A DNA stretch of 64,000 nucleotides from contig NZ_CP047159.1 of assembly GCF_019551475.1 (NCBI RefSeq), positions 2,666,001 to 2,730,000 of the forward strand, given 5' to 3'. This document shows positions 7,661-16,093 of this stretch, in pieces. The notes under the pieces were generated by a model. The model ran no database searches. It was not told the DNA's origin and saw nothing but the letters and a program-made list of their open reading frames with translations. The position numbers and the translations under genes were made by a program. Origin of the DNA: Prevotella sp. Rep29 (GTDB lineage: Bacteria; Bacteroidota; Bacteroidia; Bacteroidales; Bacteroidaceae). Every line of letters starts with the position of its first letter. Within the stretch, counting starts at the first letter, position 1.

Positions 7661-10291
7661 TTAGCCGTTTCCTCCGATAATTTTCTTGATTTCATTGAGT
7701 TTGTTGAGAGCCTCGACAGGCGTCAGGTTGTTGACGTCCAACCCGAGTATCTCGTCGCGAATCTGGCAGAGCACGGGGTCGTCGAGTTGGAAGAACGACA
7801 GTTGCATGCCTTCCCTATTCTGGTTCAGTTGTTCGGCTGAAGGCTTTCCTACGCTTCCCACGCCCGTATTGTCTGTTTCCAGTTGTTTGAGGATGGTGTT
7901 GGCGCGCTTCACGATGCTTTTCGGCATGCCGGCAATCTCTGCAACGTGGATACCGAAAGAGTGCTCACTCCCACCCCGTTCCAGTTTGCGGAGGAAGACC
8001 ACCTTTCCATCTACCTCCTTCACCGCCACATTATAGTTTTTGATGCGCGAGAAGTTTTTCTCCATCTCGTTCAACTCATGGTAGTGGGTGGCGAAAAGCG
8101 TGCGGGCATTCGTATTGGCGTGCTCATGCAGATATTCCACGATAGCCCATGCGATGCTGATGCCGTCGTAGGTACTGGTGCCTCGTCCCAGTTCGTCGAA
8201 GAGGATGAGTGAGCGCGAGGTGGCGTTGTTCAGAATGTTGGCAGCTTCGGTCATCTCTACCATGAAGGTGGACTCTCCCAATGAGATGTTGTCGCTGGCT
8301 CCCACTCGGGTGAAAATCTTATCCACCAGTCCGATGCGTGCACTCTCTGCCGGAACGAAGCAGCCCGTTTGTGCCATCAGCACGATGAGTGCCGTCTGTC
8401 GGAGAAGTGCCGACTTACCTGCCATGTTGGGACCCGTGATGATGATAATCTGTTGTCGTTCGTTGTCCAGGAGAATGTCGTTCGGCACATAGCGCTCGTC
8501 CATCGGCAACTGTTGTTCGATGACGGGGTGTCTTCCCTGTCGGATATCAATGGTCTCTGACTGGTCGATGACCGGGCGGACGTAATGATTGTTCTCTGCT
8601 ACGGTAGCGAACGAAAGCAGCACGTCGAGGCGTGCAATGAGGTTGGCATTGATTTGGATGGCAGGGATGTATTCCTGAATGGCAACGACCAGTTGGTTGA
8701 ACAGCCGTGCTTCCAGACTGAGAATTTTCTCCTCTGCCCCGAGAATTTTCTCCTCGTATTCTTTCAGTTCCTGCGTGATGTAGCGTTCGGCTTGTGCCAG
8801 CGTCTGTTTGCGTACCCATTCGGCAGGAACCTTATTCTTATACGTATTGCGCACTTCGAGGTAGTAGCCGAAGACGTTGTTGTAGCCTATTTTCAGCGAT
8901 GAGATGCCGGTGGCAGCACTCTCCCTCTCTTGTATTTTCAGCAGATAGTCCTTGCCGCTGTAAGCAATATTGCGCAGTTCGTCCAGTTCGTCGCTCACTC
9001 CGCTTCGAATGACGTTTCCCTTATTCACCATCAGCGGCGGGTCGTTCTGTATTTCTTTTTCTATCCTGTCTCTGATTTGCTCGCACAGATTGATTTGTTC
9101 TCCGATGCGTTTCAGTCCTTCGTGTTCACTTTCTGCACACGCTTTCTTGACGGGTTCGAGGGCTTGCAGCGCCACTTTCAGTTGCATCACTTCGCGTGGC
9201 GACACCCTTCCGGTTGCCACGCGCGAGACGATGCGTTCCAAATCGCCGATGCGCTCCAGACTTTCCGATACGCATTGTCTGAACATGGGTTCCCGGTAGT
9301 AATAGTCCACCACGTCCAACCGTTCGTTGATGGGGCGCTCATCTTTCAGCGGGAACACCAGCCATCGGCGCAGCATGCGTCCGCCCATCGGGGTGAGTGT
9401 GCGGTCGATGATGTCGAGCAGCGACACGCCGTCTTCGCCTTGCATGGTCTGGAGCAGTTCCAATGAGCGGATGGTAAACTTGTCGAGACGCACGTAGCGT
9501 TCTTCATCAATGCGTGCGATGGAGGTGATGTGTCCTATCTGTGCGTGTAGCGTCAGTTCGAGGTATTGCAGGATGGCTCCGGCTGCCGTCACACCGTTTT
9601 TCAGATGGTCAATACCAAAACCCTTCAGTGAGTGCGTGTGGAAATGTTTCAGCAGTTTCTGTCGGGCTGTCTGCTCGGAGAACGCCCAGTCTTCCAGTTC
9701 GAATACGCAATAGCGGGTGCCGAAATAGCGTTCGAACTCCTGTTTGCGGGTGCGGTCGTAGAGCACTTCCTTCGGTTGGAAGTTGGTCAAGAGTTTCTCC
9801 ACATAGTCGTAGCTGCCCTCGTCTGTGAGAAATTCGCCGGTGGAGATGTCGAGGAATGCCACACCGATGCCCGTTTTACCGAAGTTGACGGCTGCCAGGA
9901 AGTTGTTCTCCTTGTAGTTCAGCACGTTGTCCGACATGGCAACGCCAGGCGTGACCAGCTCCGTGATGCCGCGCTTGACGAGCTTTTTGGTCAGTTTCGG
10001 GTCTTCCAGCTGGTCGCAGATAGCCACACGCTTGCCGGCACGGATGAGCTTGGGCAGATAGGTGTCGAGCGCATGATGCGGAAATCCCGCCATCTCGTCG
10101 CCCTTACCGCTGTTGCCGTTATTGCGTCGGGTGAGTGTGATACCCAGAATCTGCGAAGCGACGACGGCATCTTCGCAATAAGTCTCATAGAAATCGCCGC
10201 AACGAAACAGCAGCAAGGCATCGGGATGCTTTGCTTTCAGCGAGAAGAACTGCTGCATCATTGGGGTCAGTTCCTGGGTTTTCTTTGCCAT
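7661..10291 (-). CDS. mutS: DNA mismatch repair protein MutS
   Basis: An 876-residue mismatch sensor of normal length. The N-terminal mismatch-binding motif Phe-x-Glu is seen in [11 protein letters not shown] near residue 37. The connector, lever and clamp domains follow. The ATPase contains [13 protein letters not shown] (Walker A), [12 protein letters not shown] (Walker B region) and [14 protein letters not shown]-terminal tail of about 70 residues is present. It recognises mispaired bases and recruits MutL. The gene is single, with a good promoter upstream, and converges on the DUF3108 gene. Confidence 0.98.
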   Translation of the reverse strand: MAKKTQELTPMMQQFFSLKAKHPDALLLFRCGDFYETYCEDAVVASQILGITLTRRNNGNSGKGDEMAGFPHHALDTYLPKLIRAGKRVAICDQLEDPKLTKKLVKRGITELVTPGVAMSDNVLNYKENNFLAAVNFGKTGIGVAFLDISTGEFLTDEGSYDYVEKLLTNFQPKEVLYDRTRKQEFERYFGTRYCVFELEDWAFSEQTARQKLLKHFHTHSLKGFGIDHLKNGVTAAGAILQYLELTLHAQIGHITSIARIDEERYVRLDKFTIRSLELLQTMQGEDGVSLLDIIDRTLTPMGGRMLRRWLVFPLKDERPINERLDVVDYYYREPMFRQCVSESLERIGDLERIVSRVATGRVSPREVMQLKVALQALEPVKKACAESEHEGLKRIGEQINLCEQIRDRIEKEIQNDPPLMVNKGNVIRSGVSDELDELRNIAYSGKDYLLKIQERESAATGISSLKIGYNNVFGYYLEVRNTYKNKVPAEWVRKQTLAQAERYITQELKEYEEKILGAEEKILSLEARLFNQLVVAIQEYIPAIQINANLIARLDVLLSFATVAENNHYVRPVIDQSETIDIRQGRHPVIEQQLPMDERYVPNDILLDNERQQIIIITGPNMAGKSALLRQTALIVLMAQTGCFVPAESARIGLVDKIFTRVGASDNISLGESTFMVEMTEAANILNNATSRSLILFDELGRGTSTYDGISIAWAIVEYLHEHANTNARTLFATHYHELNEMEKNFSRIKNYNVAVKEVDGKVVFLRKLERGGSEHSFGIHVAEIAGMPKSIVKRANTILKQLETDNTGVGSVGKPSAEQLNQNREGMQLSFFQLDDPVLCQIRDEILGLDVNNLTPVEALNKLNEIKKIIGGNG

Positions 10292-10315
10292 CTGTCTGAT
10301 GATTGTTTAGATATG

Positions 10316-10347
10316 CAAAGGTACGAAAAAACTATCTGTTTCACAAA
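10316..10347 (-). promoter_or_regulatory. mutS promoter
   Basis: On the minus strand TTTG (10344-10347) is followed by a 20-bp spacer and TACCTTTG (10316-10323). This is a full match to the Bacteroidetes -33/-7 promoter, 24 bases ahead of the mutS start. Confidence 0.85.
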
Positions 10348-10474
10348 TTTTCCGAAAATAACTTGGTGCAGACGCTTCGCCTGTTCGCTGAAAAACGTTG
10401 AATCCTTCAGCACGGAAAAGTCTTAAATAATGCATAAAAAATGAATTTTAGGAGAGTGTTTCGAATATTTTGCG

Positions 10475-10482
10475 TATCTTTG
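10475..10482 (+). promoter_or_regulatory. -7 element of the 10518-10994 lipoprotein gene
   Basis: TATCTTTG lies 35 bases ahead of the chosen ATG, and an AAAGGA ribosome site sits between them. Confidence 0.65.
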
Positions 10483-10517
10483 CCGCGTTAAACAACCAAA
10501 TAAATAGTAAAGGAAAA

Positions 10518-10994
10518 ATGAAAAAGTTACAGACAAATTTGTTTTTAATGCTTCTTGCAGGGCTGTTTACGTTGGTGTCCTGCAACAGTGATGACCCCGA
10601 TTTTGATGTCAACCAGCTGCATGGCAGTTGGGTGACAACCCACATGAAGTTGGTTTCCGGGGGCATCATAGCTGTGGAAAAGAATGTCAATCCCGGCGAT
10701 GAGGCTTATTCGAGAATCACTTTTGGCAGCGATGCGAAGTTTTTGACGGAGGATTTTGATGGCGTCAACAATGCCTGGACGCTCTCATATACAGGCACTT
10801 ACAAGGTGAAAGGCAATAAGATTACCACCACCACGATTGATGTGGATGACCCTTATGCAGAAAAAGAGGTGGAAGAAATGACCGTTGAACAGCTTACCGA
10901 CGACATGTTGGTGCTTTCTGCCAATGGAATATTTGAGGATGATGACGAGAATTTGATTAGAGCCAAATTGACCATCACGCTTCGCCGCGAATAA
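10518..10994 (+). CDS. Lipocalin-like lipoprotein
   Basis: A 158-residue lipoprotein with lipobox LVSC followed by an acidic linker (NSDDPDFD). The mature part begins with a G-x-W motif (QLHGSWVTTHMK), as in lipocalin-like beta barrels, then strands with YTGTYKVKGNKITTTT and a final ITLRRE. Proteins of this kind are widespread outer-membrane lipoproteins in Bacteroidales with unknown ligands. The start at 10518 is preferred over the frame opening at 10470 because of the AAAGGA ribosome site and the signal peptide. Confidence 0.75.
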   Translation: MKKLQTNLFLMLLAGLFTLVSCNSDDPDFDVNQLHGSWVTTHMKLVSGGIIAVEKNVNPGDEAYSRITFGSDAKFLTEDFDGVNNAWTLSYTGTYKVKGNKITTTTIDVDDPYAEKEVEEMTVEQLTDDMLVLSANGIFEDDDENLIRAKLTITLRRE

Positions 10995-11019
10995 TCCCGC
11001 CACTGTCGAGACATGAGAA

Positions 11020-11054
11020 GAGGGGAGGAACAGACCGTTCCTCCCCCCTTTTTT
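11020..11054 (+). terminator. Terminator after the lipocalin-like gene
   Basis: The stem GAGGGGAGGAAC pairs with GTTCCTCCCC across the loop AGACC, followed by CC and a T run. It lies 25 bases after the stop codon. Confidence 0.9.
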
Positions 11055-11095
11055 ATGTTTGTTTCAGGGCATCTCGCAGGATGCCTATTCCTTTC

Positions 11096-11497
11096 TTACT
11101 TCGCACAGACGTGGTTTTCCACCGCATCTATGAACTGCCTGGCAGGCGCTATCCTGCTTTGCAACTCTTCAGGTTCCACTTCATACACACAATTGTAGTC
11201 ACTCTCTTCGCGCATGGTTTGCAGCTGACTGTACAAATGTCCATACTCAATGGGCAGGATACCGGTTTTGATATAATGAAGATTGAACAGCGCGTGCGAC
11301 CCTTTGTGTGTATTTGCCTGGTGACCATCGTATATGAGCAAGGCGTTTACAGCATGGTACACCGCATAATAAAGTCGGTTAGCAGCACCACTCCAGCGAT
11401 TGGCAGTAGTAAGAATGCCAATCTCCTCAAAGGTTTCATTCGCTTTCTTTAGTTCCAATGCAACAAGTGTTTTGCGCTCTTCATCATTCAAACTCAT
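11096..11497 (-). CDS. HEPN-domain protein (HepT-like toxin candidate)
   Basis: A 133-residue all-helical HEPN protein. The central NRLYYAVYHAVNALL segment matches the HEPN core with an Arg and a His six residues later, the usual RNase pair. The motif GSHALFNLHYIKTG and a late REESDYN follow, as in the COG1895 group. The start overlaps the stop of the nucleotidyltransferase gene by four bases (ATGA type), so the two are translationally coupled. In known type VII systems the HEPN partner is an RNase silenced by AMP transfer from the MNT partner. Toxicity here is inference; some HEPN/MNT pairs have other roles. Confidence 0.85.
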   Translation of the reverse strand: MSLNDEERKTLVALELKKANETFEEIGILTTANRWSGAANRLYYAVYHAVNALLIYDGHQANTHKGSHALFNLHYIKTGILPIEYGHLYSQLQTMREESDYNCVYEVEPEELQSRIAPARQFIDAVENHVCAK

Positions 11498-11808
11498 ATC
11501 AATACGATTTTGTCGCGTTCTACATTCTTATAGAAAGGGAGGAACGTCCATTCGCTCCATTGCTTTTTAGTATATACGTGCGGACTTATTTCTTCGCCGA
11601 TATCCCAGCCTAATTCACGGAAAGGATACGTCAAGTCATAGTCGGAAGCCACAAGTTTCGGTTTGTCGAGCAGTATCAGCAAATCCCAGTCAGACCCTTC
11701 TTTTGCATCGCCACGGGCGCGCGAGCCATATAAAAACAGGCTGCTGTCGGGCGACAACGCTTCGTGCCCGACTTGTTTTATACGCTCTATGACCTTATTG
11801 TTTTTCAT
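11494..11808 (-). CDS. Minimal nucleotidyltransferase (MntA-like)
   Basis: A 104-residue protein with the polymerase-beta fold signature GSRARGDAKEGSDWDLL, the G-S-x(n)-D-x-D pattern that binds metal and ATP. The length fits minimal nucleotidyltransferases (MNT). It is the first gene of the pair with the HEPN gene. In studied MntA-HepT pairs the MNT protein adds AMP to a tyrosine near the HEPN active site; the tyrosines next to the Arg/His pair in the partner would allow this. Confidence 0.87.
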   Translation of the reverse strand: MKNNKVIERIKQVGHEALSPDSSLFLYGSRARGDAKEGSDWDLLILLDKPKLVASDYDLTYPFRELGWDIGEEISPHVYTKKQWSEWTFLPFYKNVERDKIVLI

Positions 11809-11833
11809 CGTGATGATGGTTTTATTCTATGCG

Positions 11834-11841
11834 CAAATATA
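11834..11841 (-). promoter_or_regulatory. -7 element of the HEPN/MNT operon
   Basis: The minus strand reads TATATTTG, 25 bases ahead of the MNT start. No clear -33 box was found. Confidence 0.55.
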
Positions 11842-11918
11842 CAAATTTGTTTTGAAATAACCTCTTTTTAGCAGAAAAAGTTAGCGGTGGACAGAGTGGT
11901 GAGGTTCCTTTCCCCTTC

Positions 11919-11960
11919 CTTCAGTCCTTCCCTTCTCAATGAGGGAGGGTCAGGGAGGGG
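11919..11960. repeat. CCCTTCC/GGGAGGG hairpin at the end of the ttcA-like gene
   Basis: CCTTCCCTTCTC and GAGGGAGGGTCAGGGAGGGG form a C/G-rich inverted repeat directly after the stop. It is similar in kind to the hairpin at 1497-1534 and may work as a transcript end. Confidence 0.45.
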
Positions 11961-11961
11961 C

Positions 11962-12696
11962 TTATTCTTCCACCAGTTTTCCGGCGGTTTCGAGGGCGTG
12001 CCAGAGCGAGTAGCGGGCTTCGGGGTTCAATTCTTCCATCTGACGGAAGAGGTCGGCAACCTGTGCGCGATGGGTCTCCCGCTCGAAGGGGCACGATTTT
12101 TTCTGCTGCCGATAGCCCTGCTGCCTGGAATATGAAAGGATGTCGCTCTCGCAACACAGCGCCAACGGGCGGATAATCGTCAGTGGCATCTTCTGCATCT
12201 TGAGCTTCACGGGCATCGAGGCAAACCGCCCCTCGAACAGTTCGTTCATCAGCGTCGTGTGGAGGATGTCGTCCATGTGATGACCGAGCGCAATCTTCTG
12301 ACAGCCAAGTGTTTGTGCGAGTTCGAAAATCTTCTTCCGCCGTTGCCAGGCACAGAGAAAACACTCGGGCTTGCGCCGCTGACCGGCAGTGGAGGGCTCG
12401 GCGTCGAAGCGGGTGGTGACCACGTGCAGCTGAACGTGGTTGGCAGCACAGAACTCGGAAAGGTAAGCCGTGTCAGTCTCATACGGGATGTTCTCCATCC
12501 GCACATGCACGGCACTCACCTTGAAGCGCGGGCGATGGATGAGGCTGCGCCTGCCCAGCAACTCGGTGAGCAGCAGCGAGTCCTTGCCGCCCGACAGGGC
12601 GATGAGCACGTGGTCGCCGTCGGCAATGAGCCCTAACTCGGTCACTGCCTTCGCAAACTGTTTTTTCAGCCGCAATTCCAATGGGTTACTTTTCAT
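11962..12696 (-). CDS. TtcA-family tRNA 2-thiolation protein (PP-loop ATPase)
   Basis: A 244-residue PP-loop ATPase. SGGKDS is the ATP loop, CFLC is the CxxC pair, ALGHHMDD is the second nucleotide motif, and a further cysteine pair (LALCCES) sits where TtcA has its third iron-sulfur ligand. TtcA converts cytidine 32 of certain tRNAs to 2-thiocytidine. The start at 12696 (MKSNPLELRLKK) is chosen; the upstream extension to 12834 is rich in Arg and Pro and overlaps the promoter. A related TilS or CTU1-type enzyme is unlikely given the CxxC position. The gene appears to be monocistronic. Confidence 0.8.
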   Translation of the reverse strand: MKSNPLELRLKKQFAKAVTELGLIADGDHVLIALSGGKDSLLLTELLGRRSLIHRPRFKVSAVHVRMENIPYETDTAYLSEFCAANHVQLHVVTTRFDAEPSTAGQRRKPECFLCAWQRRKKIFELAQTLGCQKIALGHHMDDILHTTLMNELFEGRFASMPVKLKMQKMPLTIIRPLALCCESDILSYSRQQGYRQQKKSCPFERETHRAQVADLFRQMEELNPEARYSLWHALETAGKLVEE

Positions 12697-12796
12697 AGAG
12701 ACGCACGTTGAGCGACATTTTTTACACCGCCTGAAACCCTTGTTCCACCGCAGTGGCGGAGGTTTTCGGGCGGGCGAAAAAGCCGGATTTCGCATG

Positions 12797-12804
12797 CAAA
12801 GGTA
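12797..12804 (-). promoter_or_regulatory. -7 element of the ttcA-like gene
   Basis: The minus strand reads TACCTTTG, 100 bases upstream of the chosen start, leaving a leader of about 90 bases. Confidence 0.55.
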
Positions 12805-13092
12805 CGAAATTATCAGCAATGACGCACCACTCACCCCGGAATACCTGCCTTTCCGACTCCGAAAAGTGGCTTTCTGATGCGAAAAATGCGGACAAAAAGC
12901 AAGGCGTTTTTGCCCGTTTTAGCGCAAATGCTTGCAATATTTTCCACCAAACTTTCCCTCGCACCCGTACAGGCAAACCTTGCGAATCAGAGTTCGTAAA
13001 ACGTTGTCATCCAAACAATTAAAAGAAACGCACATGAAAACCATTTACAAAATAATCAAGAATATACTCCAAATATGCAGGTTTTTGCCCCT

Positions 13093-13194
13093 GAAAGTAC
13101 CACTTTCATCTCCGAAAGTGTTACTTTTGACCTTCAAAAGTGTCACTTTTGCATCCTGAAAGTTGAACTTTTGCCACCCCAAAGTTCAACTTTC
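13093..13194 (-). repeat. Divergent AAAGTnnnACTTT palindrome array (element 1)
   Basis: Five palindromes begin at 13094, 13115, 13137, 13159 and 13181, spaced 21, 22, 22 and 22 bp. The cores differ (ACC, GTT, GTC, TGA, TCA between AAAGT and ACTTT). Judged by linker sequence, the array points to the minus strand. Unlike the other copies its last unit is a full palindrome and the AT-rich terminal boxes are not in canonical form, so it is a relative, not an exact copy. Confidence 0.85.
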
Positions 13195-13436
13195 ACCAGA
13201 TGACTCCCCAACTTTCGCCGAAAAAAGGGCGTATTTTCGTGTTATTATGCAAAAACCATGCACACGCGTTTCCAGAATTAAAGTTTTCGTTTCGGCAAAA
13301 ATTACGACACTTCCAGAGTCGTTAACGTTTTTTGGTTACGAATTTTCAGTCCGCATTGACTCCTCCCTACATTGCCAGTTAGAAAGAACTTATTCCGCTC
13401 CTTCGTTCTGTCGGATTGCTCCCCCATCCTGCATCG

Positions 13437-13457
13437 GCATACAAAAAAAGGGAGCCC
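13437..13457 (+). repeat. 21-bp direct repeat, left copy
   Basis: GCATACAAAAAAAGGGAGCC plus C is repeated exactly at 13647-13667, where it forms the left arm of a terminator. The two copies bracket the REP-like cluster. Confidence 0.8.
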
Positions 13458-13468
13458 CCCGTTCTGTC

Positions 13469-13576
13469 GGATTTGTAATCCGACAGATATATAAAATATC
13501 AGGATTTTCAATCCGCTTAATACGCCTTTTATCGGATTACAAATCCTTATAACCAATGCGTCTGGATTGCAAATCC
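13469..13576. repeat. REP-like cluster of GGATTnnnAATCC palindromes
   Basis: Four palindromes with arms GGATT/AATCC start at 13469, 13502, 13534 and 13564, spaced 33, 32 and 30 bp. The first and last have extended arms (CTGTCGGATT/AATCCGACAG and GTCTGGATT/AATCCAGAC). They resemble REP sequences moved by REP-associated tyrosine transposases; no such gene is in the window. Confidence 0.75.
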
Positions 13577-13646
13577 AGACGAACGGAGAACTTATTCTAT
13601 GTCTTCCAAATTTCTGCTGCGCCACAATCAGCAATCAGCGGAGCGT

Positions 13647-13695
13647 GCATACAAAAAAAGGGAGCCCGGCAGCACATACTGGCTGTCGGGCTCCC
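13647..13695 (-). terminator. Terminator of the fimbrillin-like gene, with right copy of the 21-bp repeat
   Basis: GGGAGCCCGGCAG (13660-13672) pairs with CTGTCGGGCTCCC (13683-13695), with one G-U pair. On the minus strand a run of T follows. Bases 13647-13667 are the right copy of the 21-bp direct repeat. Confidence 0.85.
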
Positions 13696-13801
13696 AAGGA
13701 CTAAATACAAGAGTTAAATGAAACTTATGACAAATTTAGAAACATTGGCTTTTTGTATCATTAATCCTCTCTTTTTGTTATCGCGCGGTGCGTCTTGCAG
13801 C

Positions 13802-15772
13802 CTATTCACCGATATAGACAGGACGTATGGCATATCGACCCGTGCGACCACCGTTTTTATATGCGCCATGTGTGAATGTGCCGTTCTGATAAGCAGCCCG
13901 TCCATAAGACATGTTATCACCTAATCCATTGGCACTACCACCTTCGTTGAGGATACCGGTGATATAGCAGCACACATGTCCCGCCTCGTCGTTTGAACTG
14001 GTACCATCACTTAAGTATGATGTGTATCCTTCTGCGGGGAGGAAGATGCCTTTTTTCATATCCGCTTTTTCCAGCCGGATAGCATAGTTGTAGGTCGGGT
14101 CTTTTGCATAGCCCGTGAGTGGTTTTTTCGAGATGAACAATCCGAAGATGGGTGCCTTCGTGCCGGAGAAGTTGAAGTTGTTAGCCTTGCATACACTGCT
14201 GGCTGAGGTCTCTACCCAGATGACACCCCACGCGCGATGAAACTTGTTGTTGTTGCCCATGAGTGCTTCAATGTCCGGGTCTGTCGGCAGGGCATATCTT
14301 CCTTTCGTAGCGACGTATGCAAGGTCGCCTTTATATACGCCCGTGATATAGTTTTGGTCGTCATAATTTCCGGTCAGCAGTTGCTGGAACGTAATCTCAT
14401 TGAATGAATATGTCCACTCATTTGGGCTGTAATAGATTTTTCGCCTGAAGTCAAGATAGTCTGTGCCCAGCATGAGTGCTCCGAGAGATGTTCCGCCAAA
14501 AGAGTATGACCCCAGTCGAGCCATAATATTTCCTCCTCTCGATGACTGCACACCATGCTTACCGACGGCTCCGGCAATAAAGATGCTGAAGAAAGCGTCG
14601 TTCACGGTCGAACCGGCAACCGGTGACTTTTCAGGCCATGCACTAAAGGTGTTGAAATTCTTGTTCATAATCTGTTCGGGTGACCATTCCTGCGAAGGAG
14701 CGACGAAATAGTTGTCAATGTTAAGATGGCGGTTGTAGATGTCTTTCCAGAAATTGGTTGAGCCGTAAGAATTTCCGTTGCTCCAGATGAGGTTTCCCGT
14801 TGCCCATTTCACGTCGTCAAATTCGATATAGTCGCCATCGTTCGTCTTCTTGACCGTGAAGCGGTAGAATTTTCCCGGGTTCACTTTTTTCACGTAGAGC
14901 CCTTGCTGGCTGCCGTTTTCGGCAGCACCGTTCTTATACATATTATAATTGTGGCTGATGCCATATTCATCGACCGCCTCGATTTCGAAGTAGATGTTTT
15001 CAAGCGCCGGCGGTGTGACAAAATAGATTTCTTTCGTGGGTTTGTCAAGTGTGATGGTGATGAAGTCGTCTTTGTTCGCGTTTTCCCTTGTCGTGAACTC
15101 CTGCGTTGCCAGATTGAGCACGCCTTGCAGTTTTTTATATCTTTCGCCGTTTCCTTGCTGGATGATTCTCACATAGAGTTTTTCTATTGCACGGATGGTA
15201 TCGGCACTGCTGTCGTAGATTTTGGTGTTCCATACGGCATGTGCGGCATTCATCACGCCAAGATTGGCTGCGGCATTGCTGCCCGACATGCGCACGGTTG
15301 CCGTTCCATAGACGAGGTCGAGTTGGTTGGCAATGGCTTCGAGCGTGCCTCCTTGGTGGGTAAAGTCGATATTTACCTTTCCCGGTTCGGTCGGGTCGCA
15401 CTCGATATTTGATGATGAACGCGGATAGAAGAAAGCGAGCCGGTCTCCATCCTGACAATTGATTGTCCCGATAAATTCGGAATTTTTTGCTTCTTCCTTA
15501 GGCTGAACGGTTTGGTACAGGTTCAGTCCTTCGGTGATGTTCCACACACCGATGTTGTCGGTGGTCTGCCACGTTCCGCTGAGTCCTTTTCCCGGTCCTA
15601 AGTCTGTGAGCACGGTGCGTGTCTGGCTTCCTTGTGTCACAATGAGGCTGACAGCGGGTCTTGACGACTTTACCTCGTTTATCGTCTCGGTAGTAAAATC
15701 ATCTTGTGAGCAGGCAGTGAGGCTGATGATTGCCCATGCTGCAGCCAAGCCATAGAATATTCTCTTCTTCAT
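13802..15772 (-). CDS. Fimbrillin-like surface lipoprotein
   Basis: A 656-residue lipoprotein with signal and lipobox LTAC. The N-terminal domain carries the RT-x(n)-W-x-x-x-D-x-I-G-V pattern (SQTRT, then GTWQTTDNIGVW) seen in the Mfa/FimA-like fimbrillin group. The C-terminal third resembles the Bacteroidetes domain ending in an LPA-GY motif (FLPAEGYTSYL) and a closing G-R-Y-A-I-R-P-V. It is probably a surface or fimbria-associated protein. The start at 15772 (MKKRIFYGLAA) is chosen for the signal; the long extension to 15958 overlaps the preceding small gene and looks spurious. That small gene ends 31 bases upstream, so they are likely co-transcribed. Confidence 0.75.
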   Translation of the reverse strand: MKKRIFYGLAAAWAIISLTACSQDDFTTETINEVKSSRPAVSLIVTQGSQTRTVLTDLGPGKGLSGTWQTTDNIGVWNITEGLNLYQTVQPKEEAKNSEFIGTINCQDGDRLAFFYPRSSSNIECDPTEPGKVNIDFTHQGGTLEAIANQLDLVYGTATVRMSGSNAAANLGVMNAAHAVWNTKIYDSSADTIRAIEKLYVRIIQQGNGERYKKLQGVLNLATQEFTTRENANKDDFITITLDKPTKEIYFVTPPALENIYFEIEAVDEYGISHNYNMYKNGAAENGSQQGLYVKKVNPGKFYRFTVKKTNDGDYIEFDDVKWATGNLIWSNGNSYGSTNFWKDIYNRHLNIDNYFVAPSQEWSPEQIMNKNFNTFSAWPEKSPVAGSTVNDAFFSIFIAGAVGKHGVQSSRGGNIMARLGSYSFGGTSLGALMLGTDYLDFRRKIYYSPNEWTYSFNEITFQQLLTGNYDDQNYITGVYKGDLAYVATKGRYALPTDPDIEALMGNNNKFHRAWGVIWVETSASSVCKANNFNFSGTKAPIFGLFISKKPLTGYAKDPTYNYAIRLEKADMKKGIFLPAEGYTSYLSDGTSSNDEAGHVCCYITGILNEGGSANGLGDNMSYGRAAYQNGTFTHGAYKNGGRTGRYAIRPVYIGE

Positions 15773-15803
15773 GTTTTTTACTGTTTTTTTGTTAATACTT
15801 TTT

Positions 15804-16016
15804 TTACTCTTCCAACTTGTCTTGATCCCAGATGCCGAATGCACTGGGATGGTTTTCATCATTTTCAAATTCAAATTCTTTTGCACCAAACGGGTCGTCT
15901 TCGCCATAGCCGGGATGTTCGCCGTTGATTTTGCTGCCTGCACATAATGGCTTTTCACTCCATATTTCTACATTGTGCACTCTGACAAGCGGTTGCATGT
16001 ACATTTCTCTCTTCAT
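15804..16016 (-). CDS. Short acidic protein upstream of the fimbrillin-like gene
   Basis: A 70-residue protein with no known domain. It starts MKREMYMQPLVRV, has a single cysteine in an LCAGS segment at residue 25, and an acidic half with DDPFGAKEFEFENDEN and a final GIWD. It shares this plan with the 74-residue protein at 19490-19714: Y-(hydrophobic)-x-P near residue 8, a cysteine near 20-25, DDP, KE-aromatic-x-F and a late WD. Both precede large exported proteins on the same strand. No standard signal peptide is visible. The function is unknown; a role linked to the following surface protein is an inference from position. Confidence 0.65.
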   Translation of the reverse strand: MKREMYMQPLVRVHNVEIWSEKPLCAGSKINGEHPGYGEDDPFGAKEFEFENDENHPSAFGIWDQDKLEE

Positions 16017-16093
16017 TTTATTATTGTTTTTTGTTCATAATTTAAGGCGTTGGCAGAAGTGGCGATTCCAGTTCTGCCAACGCAGTTTTTTTA

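Larger units (their letters stand above)
12805..13801. other. Repeat-rich intergenic region without a convincing gene
   Basis: About 1 kb separates the ttcA-like promoter from the end of the fimbrillin-like gene. Open frames here are short, run across the repeats and have no recognisable domain. A 42-codon frame at 13034-13159 (start MKTIYKIIKN) has an A-rich ribosome-like site but runs into the palindromic array, so I do not call it. The region holds the divergent 22-bp array (13093-13194), a 21-bp direct repeat, a REP-like palindrome cluster (13469-13576) and a terminator. Confidence 0.6.

Noticed and set aside
13034..13159. Small frame starting MKTIYKIIKN
   Set aside because: It has a plausible start but its second half is encoded by the repeat array; there is no support beyond that.
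13163..13552. 129-codon frame in the repeat-rich gap
   Set aside because: It runs through the palindromic array and the REP-like cluster and has no ribosome site or domain.
15773..15958. N-terminal extension of the fimbrillin-like gene
   Set aside because: It overlaps the short acidic gene in another frame and hides the lipoprotein signal.
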